From the NCBI GenBank assembly GCA_016706405.1, contig JADJJT010000003.1:62001-126000 (forward strand): a stretch of 64,000 nucleotides of DNA, written 5' to 3'. The translations under genes and the position numbers were made by a program. Below the pieces are notes generated by a model. It was not told where the DNA came from and did not search any database. It saw nothing but the letters and a program-made list of their open reading frames with translations. Of this stretch, positions 25,701 to 33,967 are shown in pieces. How positions within the stretch are numbered: position 1 is the first letter of the stretch; every line of letters begins with the position of its first letter. The stretch is from Sphingobacteriales bacterium. GTDB lineage: Bacteria > Bacteroidota > Bacteroidia > Chitinophagales > UBA2359.

Positions 25701-25997
25701 GATGGTAAGTTGCACACCATCTTTCAGCAAGCTGTAAATCTCCCGGTTGGCGTGTATATCGCTTTTATCAAAACGGGTATTGCAGATTTCTTTAAACGCT
25801 TCTTCAATAACTTCTTCGCTCAGTTGCGGATTGAGTTCTTTGAGTTTGCGTTTTAGCAAGGGCTTTATCATCACATCAGTTTCGCAATCCCGTTCCGTTG
25901 TGTCCACATCAAAGCAATTCAGATGCCTGTAACCGAGGTTGTTTACAAACACACTGATAATTGCTTTTTCTATTTGGTCTTCGGTGATGATTGCCAT
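22731..25997 (-). CDS. hsdR: Type I restriction enzyme R subunit (system 1)
   Basis: This is the 1088-residue motor-nuclease of a type I restriction-modification complex. The PD-(D/E)xK nuclease is near the N-terminus (Asp141, then Glu155-x-Lys157 in FIELKNS). The superfamily 2 translocase has Walker A TQGSGKS (306-312), DEAH (408-411), motif III FTGTPLL and motif VI QTIARANR. A helical C-terminal region contacts the methylase. The domain order fits the HsdR_N-first class. It starts 4 bases after the hsdS stop, so the M-S-R genes form one operon. No TCCGGA occurs in the gene, unlike the surrounding chromosome. Confidence 0.97.
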   Translation of the reverse strand: MAIITEDQIEKAIISVFVNNLGYRHLNCFDVDTTERDCETDVMIKPLLKRKLKELNPQLSEEVIEEAFKEICNTRFDKSDIHANREIYSLLKDGVQLTINNADGRKEPVSVKVIDFKDESKNDYLVTSQLWIKGDLRLRPDLIVFINGLPLLFIELKNSNVPVRNAYDDNLTRYKQQIPLLFRYNALCMLSNGIETKIGSFNSGYEFFFNWLRHESEKQALDKKRIKDYGVSLDYAVLGLCEKKRLLDYIENFIFYYNDTVKIAAKNHQFLGVNNAIENFGLRLQHDAAGTDKENKGKLGVFWHTQGSGKSFSMIFFTRKIFRQFTGNYTFLIVTDREDLDGQIYRNFLGAGAFSKDTKCQPSNSEDLRNMLQTNTRYIFTLIQKFRYDKGKQYPLLSDRNDIIVIVDEAHRTQYKDLAENMRTGLPNAQYIAFTGTPLLGSRELTKNWFGDIVSEYNFKQSIEDEATVPLFYHKRVPQVLLQNDDIDDDLAEIVSDENLSAENQDKLEREFAQEMSVLKRDSRLEIIAKDIAYHFPRRGYLGKGMVITIDKFTAVKMYDKVKRLWEEEKRELQKQINEAKDKDEKAELKRILEWMRKTDMAVIVSEEAGEEEKFEKEGLDIRPHRKRLKSVDENGREMEDKFKNPKDPLALVFVCSMWLTGFDAPTVSTLYLDKPMKDHTLMQTIARANRVTDFAINEKAKKNGLVVDYYNVFRNLKKAFASYGGGSIGTGEDQDENSPARDIEQLFVLLKDAIAECDEYCKTIKVDLHQIRQSKETFSKLSLFEEYADIILANDEQKKQFIVYDNTIDALYEACKPEIVGRRNEFSLAAIIHYLRQVIDGKVDRGNLDNAKRRISQLLDESIIAQEEKEITEDAKDLAEKREYFIKAWKQIDLSKLDLDKLKEEYKQAPYKNIEIADLRAFIQDKLQMMMDRNVTRGSFAEKLEEIIDRYNSGNSTNENYFDDLIAFVEKMKEEEMRATREGLTEEELELFDLLKKEKLTKDEEQKVKLAAKNLLKRLKDERPKVLINDWHKDTQTKLQVQAVINELLDKELPVSYDRAIYATKCDAVFDHFYIMATSGNQRAFAA

Positions 25998-26001
25998 TGT
26001 G

Positions 26002-27177
26002 CTATGCTATTACTGCTTTTTTGTAGGTTGTTTCTTTTGCTTGAAGTTTGCCGCTTATCAAGCGTGGTAATAATCGGTCACGTATTTGGCGGAGTTGGGT
26101 GTTTTGTTGTTGGAGGGTTTCGATTTGTAAGTTCATCGGCTCAGCAATTTTCTTGAACTTCTCTTGTAATAACTTTCCTGCCACCCAAAGTTTTAGTTTA
26201 TGTAGGTGGTTTTGGTTTAATGTAGGAACTCCTGCGCCTGAATTAAATGACTCAAAGTCCATTCCTAACATCGTATAAAAAACATAAAGCGGTTCATTAC
26301 CTTTAAAATCCTTAACATATAATGCCGTATTATGTGGCCAACCATCTTGATTTACATATTGAACCTTACCTAAACTACCCGAACGTCCCGTTACAATAAT
26401 TGGGGCTTTTACTTTAAATTGATTGTGATACGTTTTAATGCTAGTCGATGCAACAACAGGATAAATACCTTCTACTACTTTATCTTCAGGCAAGTCAAAT
26501 CCACGATTAAGTTTTATGAAATCCTTAAAGTAAATTACTTCACCTTCTGATATCGGCACTCCCTTCTTAAACTTCGCCTGTTTATAGCCGGGGAAACGCA
26601 TTCTTACAAACCATTCTTTGTAAAGCTCACGGGCGGTTTGCTCCAATAGTTTAATGCGTTGGTTGTTTACTTCTATCAAATCATCATAAGCCGAAAGAAT
26701 GGACGCTATGCGTTGTTGGTGTTTAACATCAATAGGAACTGTAAAATCAAACTTCAATAACTTCTCTTGACTAAGATTATCTTGTGTTGTTCCTTGTGAA
26801 ATTGATTGAAGGTGAATTTTCAACAAATCAAAATGATACTTGATGAATTTTACATCGGATTTCTTATCATCAGCAACAAACCCAATTATACTATCAGGAA
26901 AACAAGCATCGATATTTAAAATTGCTGTTTCTGCGATGTTAGCTGCAATGGTAATGCAAAGAGTTCCTTTCTTCCATAGCTTACTTTGAGCTAATCCTTT
27001 TTCACTATAAGTTTGACTATAATTTGAAATATAAAACTCTGCATTTTTTACGTCACCTGTTTGAATAAACGGATATTTGCCGCCAAACAATGACGGCTCA
27101 TTTCTTGGTCTATGCTTGGATTTACCACGACCAACTTTTCCCAATTCGTTTAATTTATATGGCTTCCAGTCTTTCAT
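26002..27177 (-). CDS. hsdS: Type I restriction enzyme specificity subunit S (system 1)
   Basis: The 391 residues have the usual HsdS plan: two target-recognition domains, each ending in a conserved coiled-coil spacer. The first spacer is KHQQRIASILSAYDDLIEVNNQRIKLLEQTARELYKEWF. The second is FKKIAEPMNLQIETLQQQNTQLRQIRDRLLPRLISGKL. The second recognition domain includes VTGRSGSLGKVQYV. It determines which DNA sequence the complex methylates and cuts; that sequence cannot be read from the protein. The start ATG overlaps a TGA that ends a relic of the hsdM C-terminus. Confidence 0.95.
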   Translation of the reverse strand: MKDWKPYKLNELGKVGRGKSKHRPRNEPSLFGGKYPFIQTGDVKNAEFYISNYSQTYSEKGLAQSKLWKKGTLCITIAANIAETAILNIDACFPDSIIGFVADDKKSDVKFIKYHFDLLKIHLQSISQGTTQDNLSQEKLLKFDFTVPIDVKHQQRIASILSAYDDLIEVNNQRIKLLEQTARELYKEWFVRMRFPGYKQAKFKKGVPISEGEVIYFKDFIKLNRGFDLPEDKVVEGIYPVVASTSIKTYHNQFKVKAPIIVTGRSGSLGKVQYVNQDGWPHNTALYVKDFKGNEPLYVFYTMLGMDFESFNSGAGVPTLNQNHLHKLKLWVAGKLLQEKFKKIAEPMNLQIETLQQQNTQLRQIRDRLLPRLISGKLQAKETTYKKAVIA

Positions 27178-27251
27178 TCTATAGCCAATAAATTTTGGTT
27201 AATCAATTTTTCTAACTCTTTTGCTTTGTAGCCCAAGCCCGTTAGGGCTTT
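27174..27251 (-). pseudogene. Relic of an hsdM 3' end directly before hsdS
   Basis: The last 25 codons before the hsdS start read KALTGLGYKAKELEKLINQN then LLAIE and a TGA overlapping the hsdS ATG. The intact hsdM at 27885 ends ALNSKAKELEELITDNLKSI. The shared KAKELE-LI--NL--I pattern shows that both are versions of the same C-terminus. The transposase and palindromes lie between them. The ancestral hsdM stop probably overlapped hsdS here, and an insertion or recombination gave hsdM a new end. Confidence 0.55.
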
Positions 27252-27406
27252 GATAGGGGTAAAAAAACAAAACGAAATATAATCTTGTCCCGTACGGGAC
27301 AAAACGAAACTCGTGTCGTTTTTATCTGCCGATATGTTGTGCCTAACGGCACATGATGCGAGACCGCTATTGATTTTTTTTGCCGATATGTTGTGCCTAA
27401 CGGCAC
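27235..27406. repeat. Cluster of REP-like palindromes downstream of transposase 1
   Basis: Four palindromic units occur in 170 bases. AAGCCC-GTTA-GGGCTT is at 27235-27250. The perfect 18-mer TTGTCCCGTACGGGACAA is at 27285-27302. Two identical 26-base copies are at 27327-27352 and 27381-27406, each holding GTGCC-TAAC-GGCAC. Short repeated hairpins beside a REP-associated transposase are the normal partners of that enzyme. Confidence 0.8.
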
Positions 27407-27411
27407 CTATT

Positions 27412-27882
27412 TTAATCTGCATAATCAATTGGTTTAAAAATATAGGCTTCATTAAAATCAATTTCAAACTTTCGCAACATATCGAGATATTCTTCATTAA
27501 ATGTTTTCTTCCGGTGATGTTCTTCCTGATTTTGTATGTAACGAATCACATTGTTTACATGTGATTTGCTGTATGAAAAAGCTCCATATCCTTCCTGCCA
27601 TGAAAATTTGCTTCTTAAAAAACCTTTTGTGTTTATCCATTTAGAAGAATCGCCCTTGATATCCTGCATTAAATCGGATAACGACTGTGTGGGTCTGAAA
27701 CCAAATAAGATATGAACATGGTCGGGCATCCCGTTTATTGCTAACACTTTGTGATTGTGGTTCTGGATAATTCCCGTTATGTATTTATACAATTCTTCCT
27801 TCCATGCTTTGCCAATAACGCAATTCCGGTTTTGCACTGCAAACACTGACTGAATATGAATTTGGGTATATGTATTTGCCAT
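27412..27882 (-). mobile_element. REP-associated tyrosine transposase (IS200-like), in RM system 1
   Basis: The 156-residue protein is a Y1-type HUH single-strand transposase. The metal-binding HUH motif is in GMPDHVHILFGF, and the conserved WQEGYGAFSYS and VIRYIQNQEEHH (catalytic Tyr in the latter) follow. Such REP-associated transposases (RAYTs) nick palindromic extragenic repeats and are usually single-copy domesticated genes. It starts 2 bases after the hsdM stop, on the same strand, so it is embedded in the hsdM-hsdS operon. The palindromes it may process lie directly downstream. Confidence 0.88.
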
Positions 27883-27884
27883 TG

Positions 27885-29705
27885 CTATGCTATGGATTTT
27901 AAATTATCGGTTATCAATTCTTCCAGCTCTTTCGCCTTGCTGTTTAATGCGTTCAGGGAAATATGCCTTTCTTTCATTTCGGCTAAAAATTCTTCTTCGG
28001 TTAGTCCATCTTCTTCTATCACCACGCCTACATATCTGCCCGGGTTCAGGGAGTAGTCTTGTTCTTCAATTTCTTTCAGCGTAGCGGCTTTGCACAAGCC
28101 CGTTACATCTTCATACACACCATTGGGAAAGCGTTCGTTTAGCCAGTTAATGTGTCCTAAGTAATAGTTTTGCTTTTCTGTTAGTGCTTTCCATTTTTTT
28201 TCGGCTTCTTCCAGTTGCTTTTCCCAACGCTTTATTTCCTTTTCTTCTTTGGGTTTTGCCTTTTTTATTTTTTCTACTTCCTGCTGTTGTTCTTTTGCTT
28301 GCTTTTCAAAATCGTTGGCTTGCTGCTGGTATTTAGCCAATAATTGTTTCAGGCGTTTGGTTTCGCCACGGTAAAGCCGCACAATGGTGGCAATGTTTTG
28401 TATGTGTTCATCGGTAAACTCACGCAATGCCCTGGTTACTTGCCTGAAAATATTTCGGGCATCTATAAAGAGGATTTTGCCTTTGTTTTGCTTTTTGTTT
28501 TTGTCAAAAAACCATAAGGTCGCAGGCAGCGTAACCGTGTAAAACATATTCTTGGGTAGGGTGAGCATGCAATCAATTACCCCGCTTTTAATCAGGGTTT
28601 GGCGTATGTCGGCTTCGCTGTTTCGGGCATCGCTGGCACTGTTTGCCATTACCAAAGCGGCTCTGCCTGTATCTTTCAGCGAAGTGGCAAAAAGGTTTAT
28701 CCATAAATAGTTGGCATTGGGCACACTGTTTACGGCTGCCTGCTTTTTGGCGTTGGCTTTGGTTTTGTTTTTCGGTATGCCGTATTCGTTAAACCGCTTG
28801 TCGTCTTTCACACGGTCATAGTTCACATCATCCACGTTAAATGGCGGATTAGCCATCACGTAGTCAAACTTGTTGTAGCTGTCAAACGGATTTTCGTAAT
28901 AGGCATTGGCTTGCACCACTTGTCCACGCAGTCCGTTTACGGCTAAGTTCATTCGGGCAAGCTTTACCGTTTCACTGTCTTTCTCACTGCCATACACCAT
29001 CAGGTCTTTGGTATCGTCATCGTGTAGTTCTTTTCTGCGTTTGTCCACAAACTCGCTGCTCTGCACAAACATACCACCACTGCCGCAGGCAGGGTCGTAT
29101 ATGGTTCCTTTGTAAGGTTCAATCACTTCCACCATAAGTTTTACCACACTGGTAGGCGTGTAAAAAGCGCCACCGCCTTGTCCTTCGGCAAGGGCAAATT
29201 CACCTAAAAAGTATTCATACACTTTACCGAACACATCGCCTGTGGCATCTTCGGGAATGTCTTTAAATGTTTTCAGCAAGCTTTTGGGCAAGCTGCGGTC
29301 GTCTTTGGTGTAGAGTTTAAAGTATTCGTCTTTAGGTAAACTGTCCTTTAGTTCGGGTTTGTAATATTCAATCAGTTCCATTGCCTTTTTAATGGCTTTG
29401 GCAATGTCGGTTTTCTCGGGAAGGTTCAATAAATAGTCATATTCCGCTTCGAGTGGCAGATAAAAACCACATTTCAAAATGGCAATTTCTTCTTCTTTCA
29501 GTTGGTTACGGCTTTTCTTCTGTGCTTCCAGTTCGGCTTTAATTTCCGCCTTCACTTTGTTGTAGCGGATAGAAGCAAAGCGAAGAAAAATTAGTCCCAA
29601 AATAGGTGTTGAATATTCACTGGCTTTCAGTCCGCTGTCTGCACGGAGTTTATCAGCCGCTTTCCACAAATTATCTTCCAGTTCTTTTAGTTGTTCTGCT
29701 GTCAT
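27885..29705 (-). CDS. hsdM: Type I restriction enzyme methylase subunit M (system 1)
   Basis: The 606-residue N6-adenine methyltransferase has a helical N-terminal HsdM_N domain (1-150). It then has the AdoMet-binding motif I DPACGSGG (204-211) and catalytic motif IV NPPF (286-289). A long charged coiled coil (about 445-520, rich in Lys/Glu/Gln) precedes the C-terminus. With HsdS it methylates the recognition site; with HsdR it restricts. It is the first gene of the operon. The coiled coil makes it longer than the roughly 500 residues typical of the family. Confidence 0.96.
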   Translation of the reverse strand: MTAEQLKELEDNLWKAADKLRADSGLKASEYSTPILGLIFLRFASIRYNKVKAEIKAELEAQKKSRNQLKEEEIAILKCGFYLPLEAEYDYLLNLPEKTDIAKAIKKAMELIEYYKPELKDSLPKDEYFKLYTKDDRSLPKSLLKTFKDIPEDATGDVFGKVYEYFLGEFALAEGQGGGAFYTPTSVVKLMVEVIEPYKGTIYDPACGSGGMFVQSSEFVDKRRKELHDDDTKDLMVYGSEKDSETVKLARMNLAVNGLRGQVVQANAYYENPFDSYNKFDYVMANPPFNVDDVNYDRVKDDKRFNEYGIPKNKTKANAKKQAAVNSVPNANYLWINLFATSLKDTGRAALVMANSASDARNSEADIRQTLIKSGVIDCMLTLPKNMFYTVTLPATLWFFDKNKKQNKGKILFIDARNIFRQVTRALREFTDEHIQNIATIVRLYRGETKRLKQLLAKYQQQANDFEKQAKEQQQEVEKIKKAKPKEEKEIKRWEKQLEEAEKKWKALTEKQNYYLGHINWLNERFPNGVYEDVTGLCKAATLKEIEEQDYSLNPGRYVGVVIEEDGLTEEEFLAEMKERHISLNALNSKAKELEELITDNLKSIA

Positions 29706-29940
29706 TTATTGCTCAATATTCAGTTCGTAAAATTAGATTTTTAAGATACACTTTTTCTTCAAAGCGAGGGGAAAAGTGACTCTTTTGGTTTTGCTTGTGG
29801 GCGTTGGTTTATAGTTTAGAGGCAAAGGTAGATATTACTTTTGTGCGGTGGACTTTTTCTCCTGATCGTTGTTTGATTTTTGTCGTATAGCTTTTTCTTT
29901 ATTTTTGTTACATGAAATATTGTGGGATGATTTGCCTTTT

Positions 29941-31734
29941 TTAGAATGGTAGTTTATCTGTTTCAACTTCGCTATTCGCTGTTTCAGCCATGTTTTCTGT
30001 TTGATTAGTCAATTTGTCCAATTCTAAAAACTCCTTCAACTTTGTAGGTAAAAAAGTTTCAGGATAACTCGTCAATCTTTGAACAGTGTTAAGTATGCCT
30101 AAACTGTCTTTGTCGTCTAATTGATAGCCTAATACTGCTTCAAGTTTAGGAATATTGAAGTGGATTTTGTCAATTCCTGCACTTTTCAGAAGTTTCCAAT
30201 TTGTTGTAATCATTCCTTTGGAATTTGAACTTCTATCATTTTCACCGTCTTTCAGGTACAAATCACTTTGTTTTAAAGTGTTTTCATCTATAAAAACAGA
30301 AAGATCGGCTATAAAATTAGTGTCAAAATCCCAATCGTTAATTACGAAATAGTCTAATCCAAAGTGCTTACATAACTCAATCAATAAATACGCTGTTGCT
30401 TTTCCGTGATGCACAACAAAAGCAATATTTAGAAAACTAAGGTAGGTTTCTGCATACTTATTATCGCCTTTTACTTTCTTAACTTCCTTTTCTATAGCAA
30501 TTTTATAGGCTAAAATATCATTCGGACCTTCTACTAATACAACTTTGCGACTAAATAAAATCTTATTCAAATTTGGCTCTACTGACTTAATGTAACTATT
30601 GAAGTTGGCAAATGATATAATTTCTTGTCCCCTAATATTTGTTGGCATTGTAGGTGAAAATTCGCCAACATTATTATACTTAATAACAGTTTGCTTTTTT
30701 TGTTCGTCAAACTCTATCCGAATAATGCTTTTAGTATCAAAAATATCAACCATTCTATCCGAATGAGTGGCATAAATTACTTGATGTCCCTTTTCTGCTA
30801 AATTGCATAAAACTGTCTTGTAAAAATATTCTTGGTGGTTTTCGTGCAAGAAACTTTCAGGTTCTTCAAATAGAAATAAACACCTATCATCTGTATTGCT
30901 TTCTGCAATAGCCTGAATAACAGCCATTACAAACATTGAGATATAGCCATCTCCAAAGTGGTCAATAGGGATTAAATTTGCGTTGTCGCCATTCAAGCCA
31001 ACCTTAAAAATCATTTGTAGAAAAATATCTTCATAGTCGGGTAAACCAAATTTCACTTCACAACTATTATTTCGCAAATTGGTAGAGTAGTTTTCTCTAA
31101 TCTTGTCTATAAAAGCACTTAGTTGAGAATTTTCAAGAACTTTTTCTGTCGCTAATTCTACTTCATTTTCATAATCTTCTTTTTTGTCTGTCATTGAAGT
31201 ATCAGTATCTACAATGCTTTTGATGTGTTTGGCTAAAAATGAAGTCAAACTGCCCCAACTTGTTCTTTGAGTTTTGATTTCATCTTTTATGTTGTGAAAA
31301 TTGATGTAGAAGATATTGTAATGTTTGTTCATTCCAAACATTGAAGGTTGCATTACCGATTTTAGTTCGCTATCATCTGTTTCAGTGGAAATGTCATAAG
31401 TTCCTGTTATACTCTTTGTTGTTCTATTTGTCCTACTGGCTCTGTCCCAATATTGAGGGCAATTAAAATCAGAACCTTGTAATTCAATTCGTATACTGAT
31501 ATGATTGGCGTGGTTTAAATTATGTAGGTCATTCCTTTCAAATGTGTTTGTTTGAATGAACCTATTACCGACTCCAAATAAAATACAACTCATCAGATTT
31601 GTCTTTCCAGAGTTATTGTAACCAACTATCGCAATCGGTTTTTCATAGCCCTTGTTTGGAAAAGTAAACTCTTGTTCTTCGCCAAAAGAACGGTAGTTTT
31701 TAACCTGGATAGAGTTTATTCTTATTTCTGACAT
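29941..31734 (-). CDS. OLD-family ATPase/TOPRIM nuclease
   Basis: The 597-residue protein has an ABC-type ATPase (Walker A GYNNSGKT, 38-45; Walker B region CLFLFEEPESFLHENH, about 284-299). It is followed by a TOPRIM domain (VVLVEGPNDILAYKIA, about 396-411, and INDWDFD, about 463). That is the overcoming-lysogenization-defect (OLD) architecture; known members cut DNA and act in phage defence. It is transcribed in the same direction as the type I operon, 235 bases upstream of hsdM. No UvrD-like helicase partner is present, so this is not a Gabija pair. It may be a stand-alone defence gene or an RM accessory. Confidence 0.88.
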   Translation of the reverse strand: MSEIRINSIQVKNYRSFGEEQEFTFPNKGYEKPIAIVGYNNSGKTNLMSCILFGVGNRFIQTNTFERNDLHNLNHANHISIRIELQGSDFNCPQYWDRASRTNRTTKSITGTYDISTETDDSELKSVMQPSMFGMNKHYNIFYINFHNIKDEIKTQRTSWGSLTSFLAKHIKSIVDTDTSMTDKKEDYENEVELATEKVLENSQLSAFIDKIRENYSTNLRNNSCEVKFGLPDYEDIFLQMIFKVGLNGDNANLIPIDHFGDGYISMFVMAVIQAIAESNTDDRCLFLFEEPESFLHENHQEYFYKTVLCNLAEKGHQVIYATHSDRMVDIFDTKSIIRIEFDEQKKQTVIKYNNVGEFSPTMPTNIRGQEIISFANFNSYIKSVEPNLNKILFSRKVVLVEGPNDILAYKIAIEKEVKKVKGDNKYAETYLSFLNIAFVVHHGKATAYLLIELCKHFGLDYFVINDWDFDTNFIADLSVFIDENTLKQSDLYLKDGENDRSSNSKGMITTNWKLLKSAGIDKIHFNIPKLEAVLGYQLDDKDSLGILNTVQRLTSYPETFLPTKLKEFLELDKLTNQTENMAETANSEVETDKLPF

Positions 31735-31985
31735 TTTGGTTTGCTTTTCGATCTTTAATATAATCGCTAATGACTTTTCAAGGCTGAAATTAAAACAAAT
31801 ATTTTACGAGCCTTATATTTTCATAAATTTCTTAACGCACAAATATACATATTAAGTTCCTCAGATAGTAAATTATTGTTAAAAAATAGTCGGGAAATAC
31901 GATTAAACCAAATAAAAATCCGGAAACTTGCAGGGTTAAAACTACAAATTTCCGGATTTAGTTAGCTATTTGTCTTGCTAAATTG

Positions 31986-33803
31986 CTATAAACAATACCT
32001 GTTGGCTTCAATCAGCACATCGGCAATACGCCTCCGCGCCGAAATAGTATCGAAGGCGGGTAGTTTAGTAAACCGTTTTAAGCCCATAAGCATTACACGC
32101 TGCTCGTCTCCTTCGGCAAATCGCAATAGAGCGTGTTTGCCGTTTAAATGTATTCGTTCCATTGCGTCCGATACAAACACTTTTACTACATCAATATAGG
32201 TGGCGCAAGCTGTTTCGCCTTTAATGCCTATCATTTTCTCAACGCGCAACAGTGCCGATTCGGCGGCAAAAATATCAATTAACATATCGGTTGCCGACAT
32301 CATAATTTCTTGTTCAGTTGCAAGGCGTTGCAAATATTTTTGAGCTGCCGAGCCTGCCACCATTAGGGCTGCCTTCTTAGCTTGTTTGATAGCTTTTTTT
32401 TCGGCAGCTAAGATAAACGAGGCATCGCCATCATCTCCAAATTCCGGAACCGACATTAATTCTTTTTGTATTGCCATTCCGGGCGTAAACAAATCAATAC
32501 TGCCGCGCATCGCTCGTTTTAGGTACATATCTATTGTTAGCAGTCTGTTTATTTCGTTGGTGCCTTCAAAAATGCGGTTAATACGCGAGTCGCGGTAGGC
32601 GCGCGCGGCGGGGTATTCTTCCGAAAAACCGTTGCCGCCAAGCACCTGTACCAACTCGTCCACGCAATAGTCTAAAACCTCCGAGCCAAAAACTTTTAAC
32701 AAAGCGCATTCAATGGCATATTCTTCGGCGGCATGTAGTTTAGCTTCGGTGGGATTAGTGCCTTTTTTTGCTTCATGCTCAATAAAATCGTAGAGTAAGC
32801 CAGCGGTGCGGTAATTAGCCGATTCGAGGGCAAAGGTACGCACTGCCATTTCGGCTATTTTATGTCTAATGGCGCCAAACTTAGCAATGGGTTTGTCAAA
32901 TTGTTCGCGCTCGTTGGCGTATTGTACTGCCTTGGTTATGCTGGCTTTTGCGCCTCCGGTAACGGCTATGGCTAATTTATACCGGCCTATGTTTAGCACG
33001 TTAAATGCTATTTTATGGCCCTGACCAATTTCTCCTAATACATTTTCAACCGGAACTTTTACACCTTCAAAAAACACTTGCCTTGTTGACGAACCTTTGA
33101 TGCCCATTTTATGCTCTTCATTGCCAAGTCGTATATTTGGGGAGTGGGCATCTACAATAAATCCGGTAAATTTGTCGCCATCAATTTGCGCAAATACGGT
33201 TAAAATATCGGCAAAGCCGGCGTTGGTTATCCACATTTTTTGGCCTTCAAGCAGGTAGTAGGTGCCGTCTGCGCTTAAAGTGGCTTTAGTGCGAGCGGCT
33301 AAAGCATCGCTTCCCGAGCCGGGTTCGGTCAGGCAGTAGGCGGCTTTCAACTCGCCCGATGCTAATTTAGGCAAGTATTTTTGTTTTTGCGTTTCGGTGC
33401 CAAAGTATAAAATAGGCAAAGTGCCAATGCCTGTATGTGCCAAAAACGAAACGCTAAAGGCATGGGTCGAGCCAATAATTTCAGTGTAAGCCGTTTCGGT
33501 TTTAATATCAACGCCTAAACCGCCGTAGGCTTCGGGAACCGCAGCACCTAATAAACCAATTTCGGCAGTTTTATCTAACAACGATTCGACAAGTCCGGCC
33601 TCGTGCTCGTCAATCCGGTCTAAATTTGGATAAATATACTGTTCGGCAAACTCACGGGTTGATTCGGCAAATAAATGTTGCTCGTCAGTCAGTTCTTCCG
33701 GTGTAAAAATCCTGTCGGTGGTGGTTTCGCTAATTAAAAACGCACCTCCGGGCGACACATTTTGGGTTGTTTCTGTTGTTATCATGGTGGTTGTTTGATT
33801 CAA
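31986..33803 (-). CDS. Acyl-CoA dehydrogenase family protein
   Basis: The 605 residues match the long (very-long-chain type) acyl-CoA dehydrogenases. Signatures are AYCLTEPGSGSDALA, KMWITNAGFADI and QVLGGNGFSEEYPAARAYRD, followed by INRIFEGTNEINRLL. An extra C-terminal helical domain of about 170 residues is also present. It is an FAD-dependent enzyme catalysing the first step of fatty-acid beta-oxidation in the cytoplasm. A perfect palindrome 62 bases upstream (33865-33880) is a likely repressor operator. The gene stands alone. Confidence 0.93.
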   Translation of the reverse strand: MNQTTTMITTETTQNVSPGGAFLISETTTDRIFTPEELTDEQHLFAESTREFAEQYIYPNLDRIDEHEAGLVESLLDKTAEIGLLGAAVPEAYGGLGVDIKTETAYTEIIGSTHAFSVSFLAHTGIGTLPILYFGTETQKQKYLPKLASGELKAAYCLTEPGSGSDALAARTKATLSADGTYYLLEGQKMWITNAGFADILTVFAQIDGDKFTGFIVDAHSPNIRLGNEEHKMGIKGSSTRQVFFEGVKVPVENVLGEIGQGHKIAFNVLNIGRYKLAIAVTGGAKASITKAVQYANEREQFDKPIAKFGAIRHKIAEMAVRTFALESANYRTAGLLYDFIEHEAKKGTNPTEAKLHAAEEYAIECALLKVFGSEVLDYCVDELVQVLGGNGFSEEYPAARAYRDSRINRIFEGTNEINRLLTIDMYLKRAMRGSIDLFTPGMAIQKELMSVPEFGDDGDASFILAAEKKAIKQAKKAALMVAGSAAQKYLQRLATEQEIMMSATDMLIDIFAAESALLRVEKMIGIKGETACATYIDVVKVFVSDAMERIHLNGKHALLRFAEGDEQRVMLMGLKRFTKLPAFDTISARRRIADVLIEANRYCL

Positions 33804-33864
33804 AATTGAAGCTAAAAGATGATGTAATAAAGATGGAACAAAGTTAAGGCAAGTTTTTTATTTT

Positions 33865-33880
33865 ACCAAACGTTTGGTAG
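33865..33880. promoter_or_regulatory. Perfect 16-bp palindrome, TetR-type operator before the acyl-CoA dehydrogenase
   Basis: TACCAAACGTTTGGTA is a perfect palindrome located 62-77 bases upstream of the start at 33803. Sites of the form ACC-N6-GGT around a central CG are typical of TetR-family repressors of fatty-acid degradation. On the minus strand its TTTGG half could serve as a -33 box, about 20 bases before TAACTTTTG, a near-match to the Bacteroidota -7 box. No tetR gene is in the window. Confidence 0.6.
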
Positions 33881-33967
33881 GTAAAACTTTGTTTTTGTAA
33901 ACATTTTTCCGGATATTATAAAAAAAATAGGATTTTAAACGGTAAGATTTCTTGTTTTTAAGTTGGC

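Noticed and set aside
27174..27497. 107-residue minus-strand open frame before hsdS
   Set aside because: Its first part overlaps the transposase gene in another frame and its middle is translated palindromic repeat; only the last 25 codons look like a relic of hsdM, annotated separately.
29941..31734. Gabija defence system
   Set aside because: The OLD-type protein fits GajA only in general architecture, and no UvrD-like GajB gene is adjacent.
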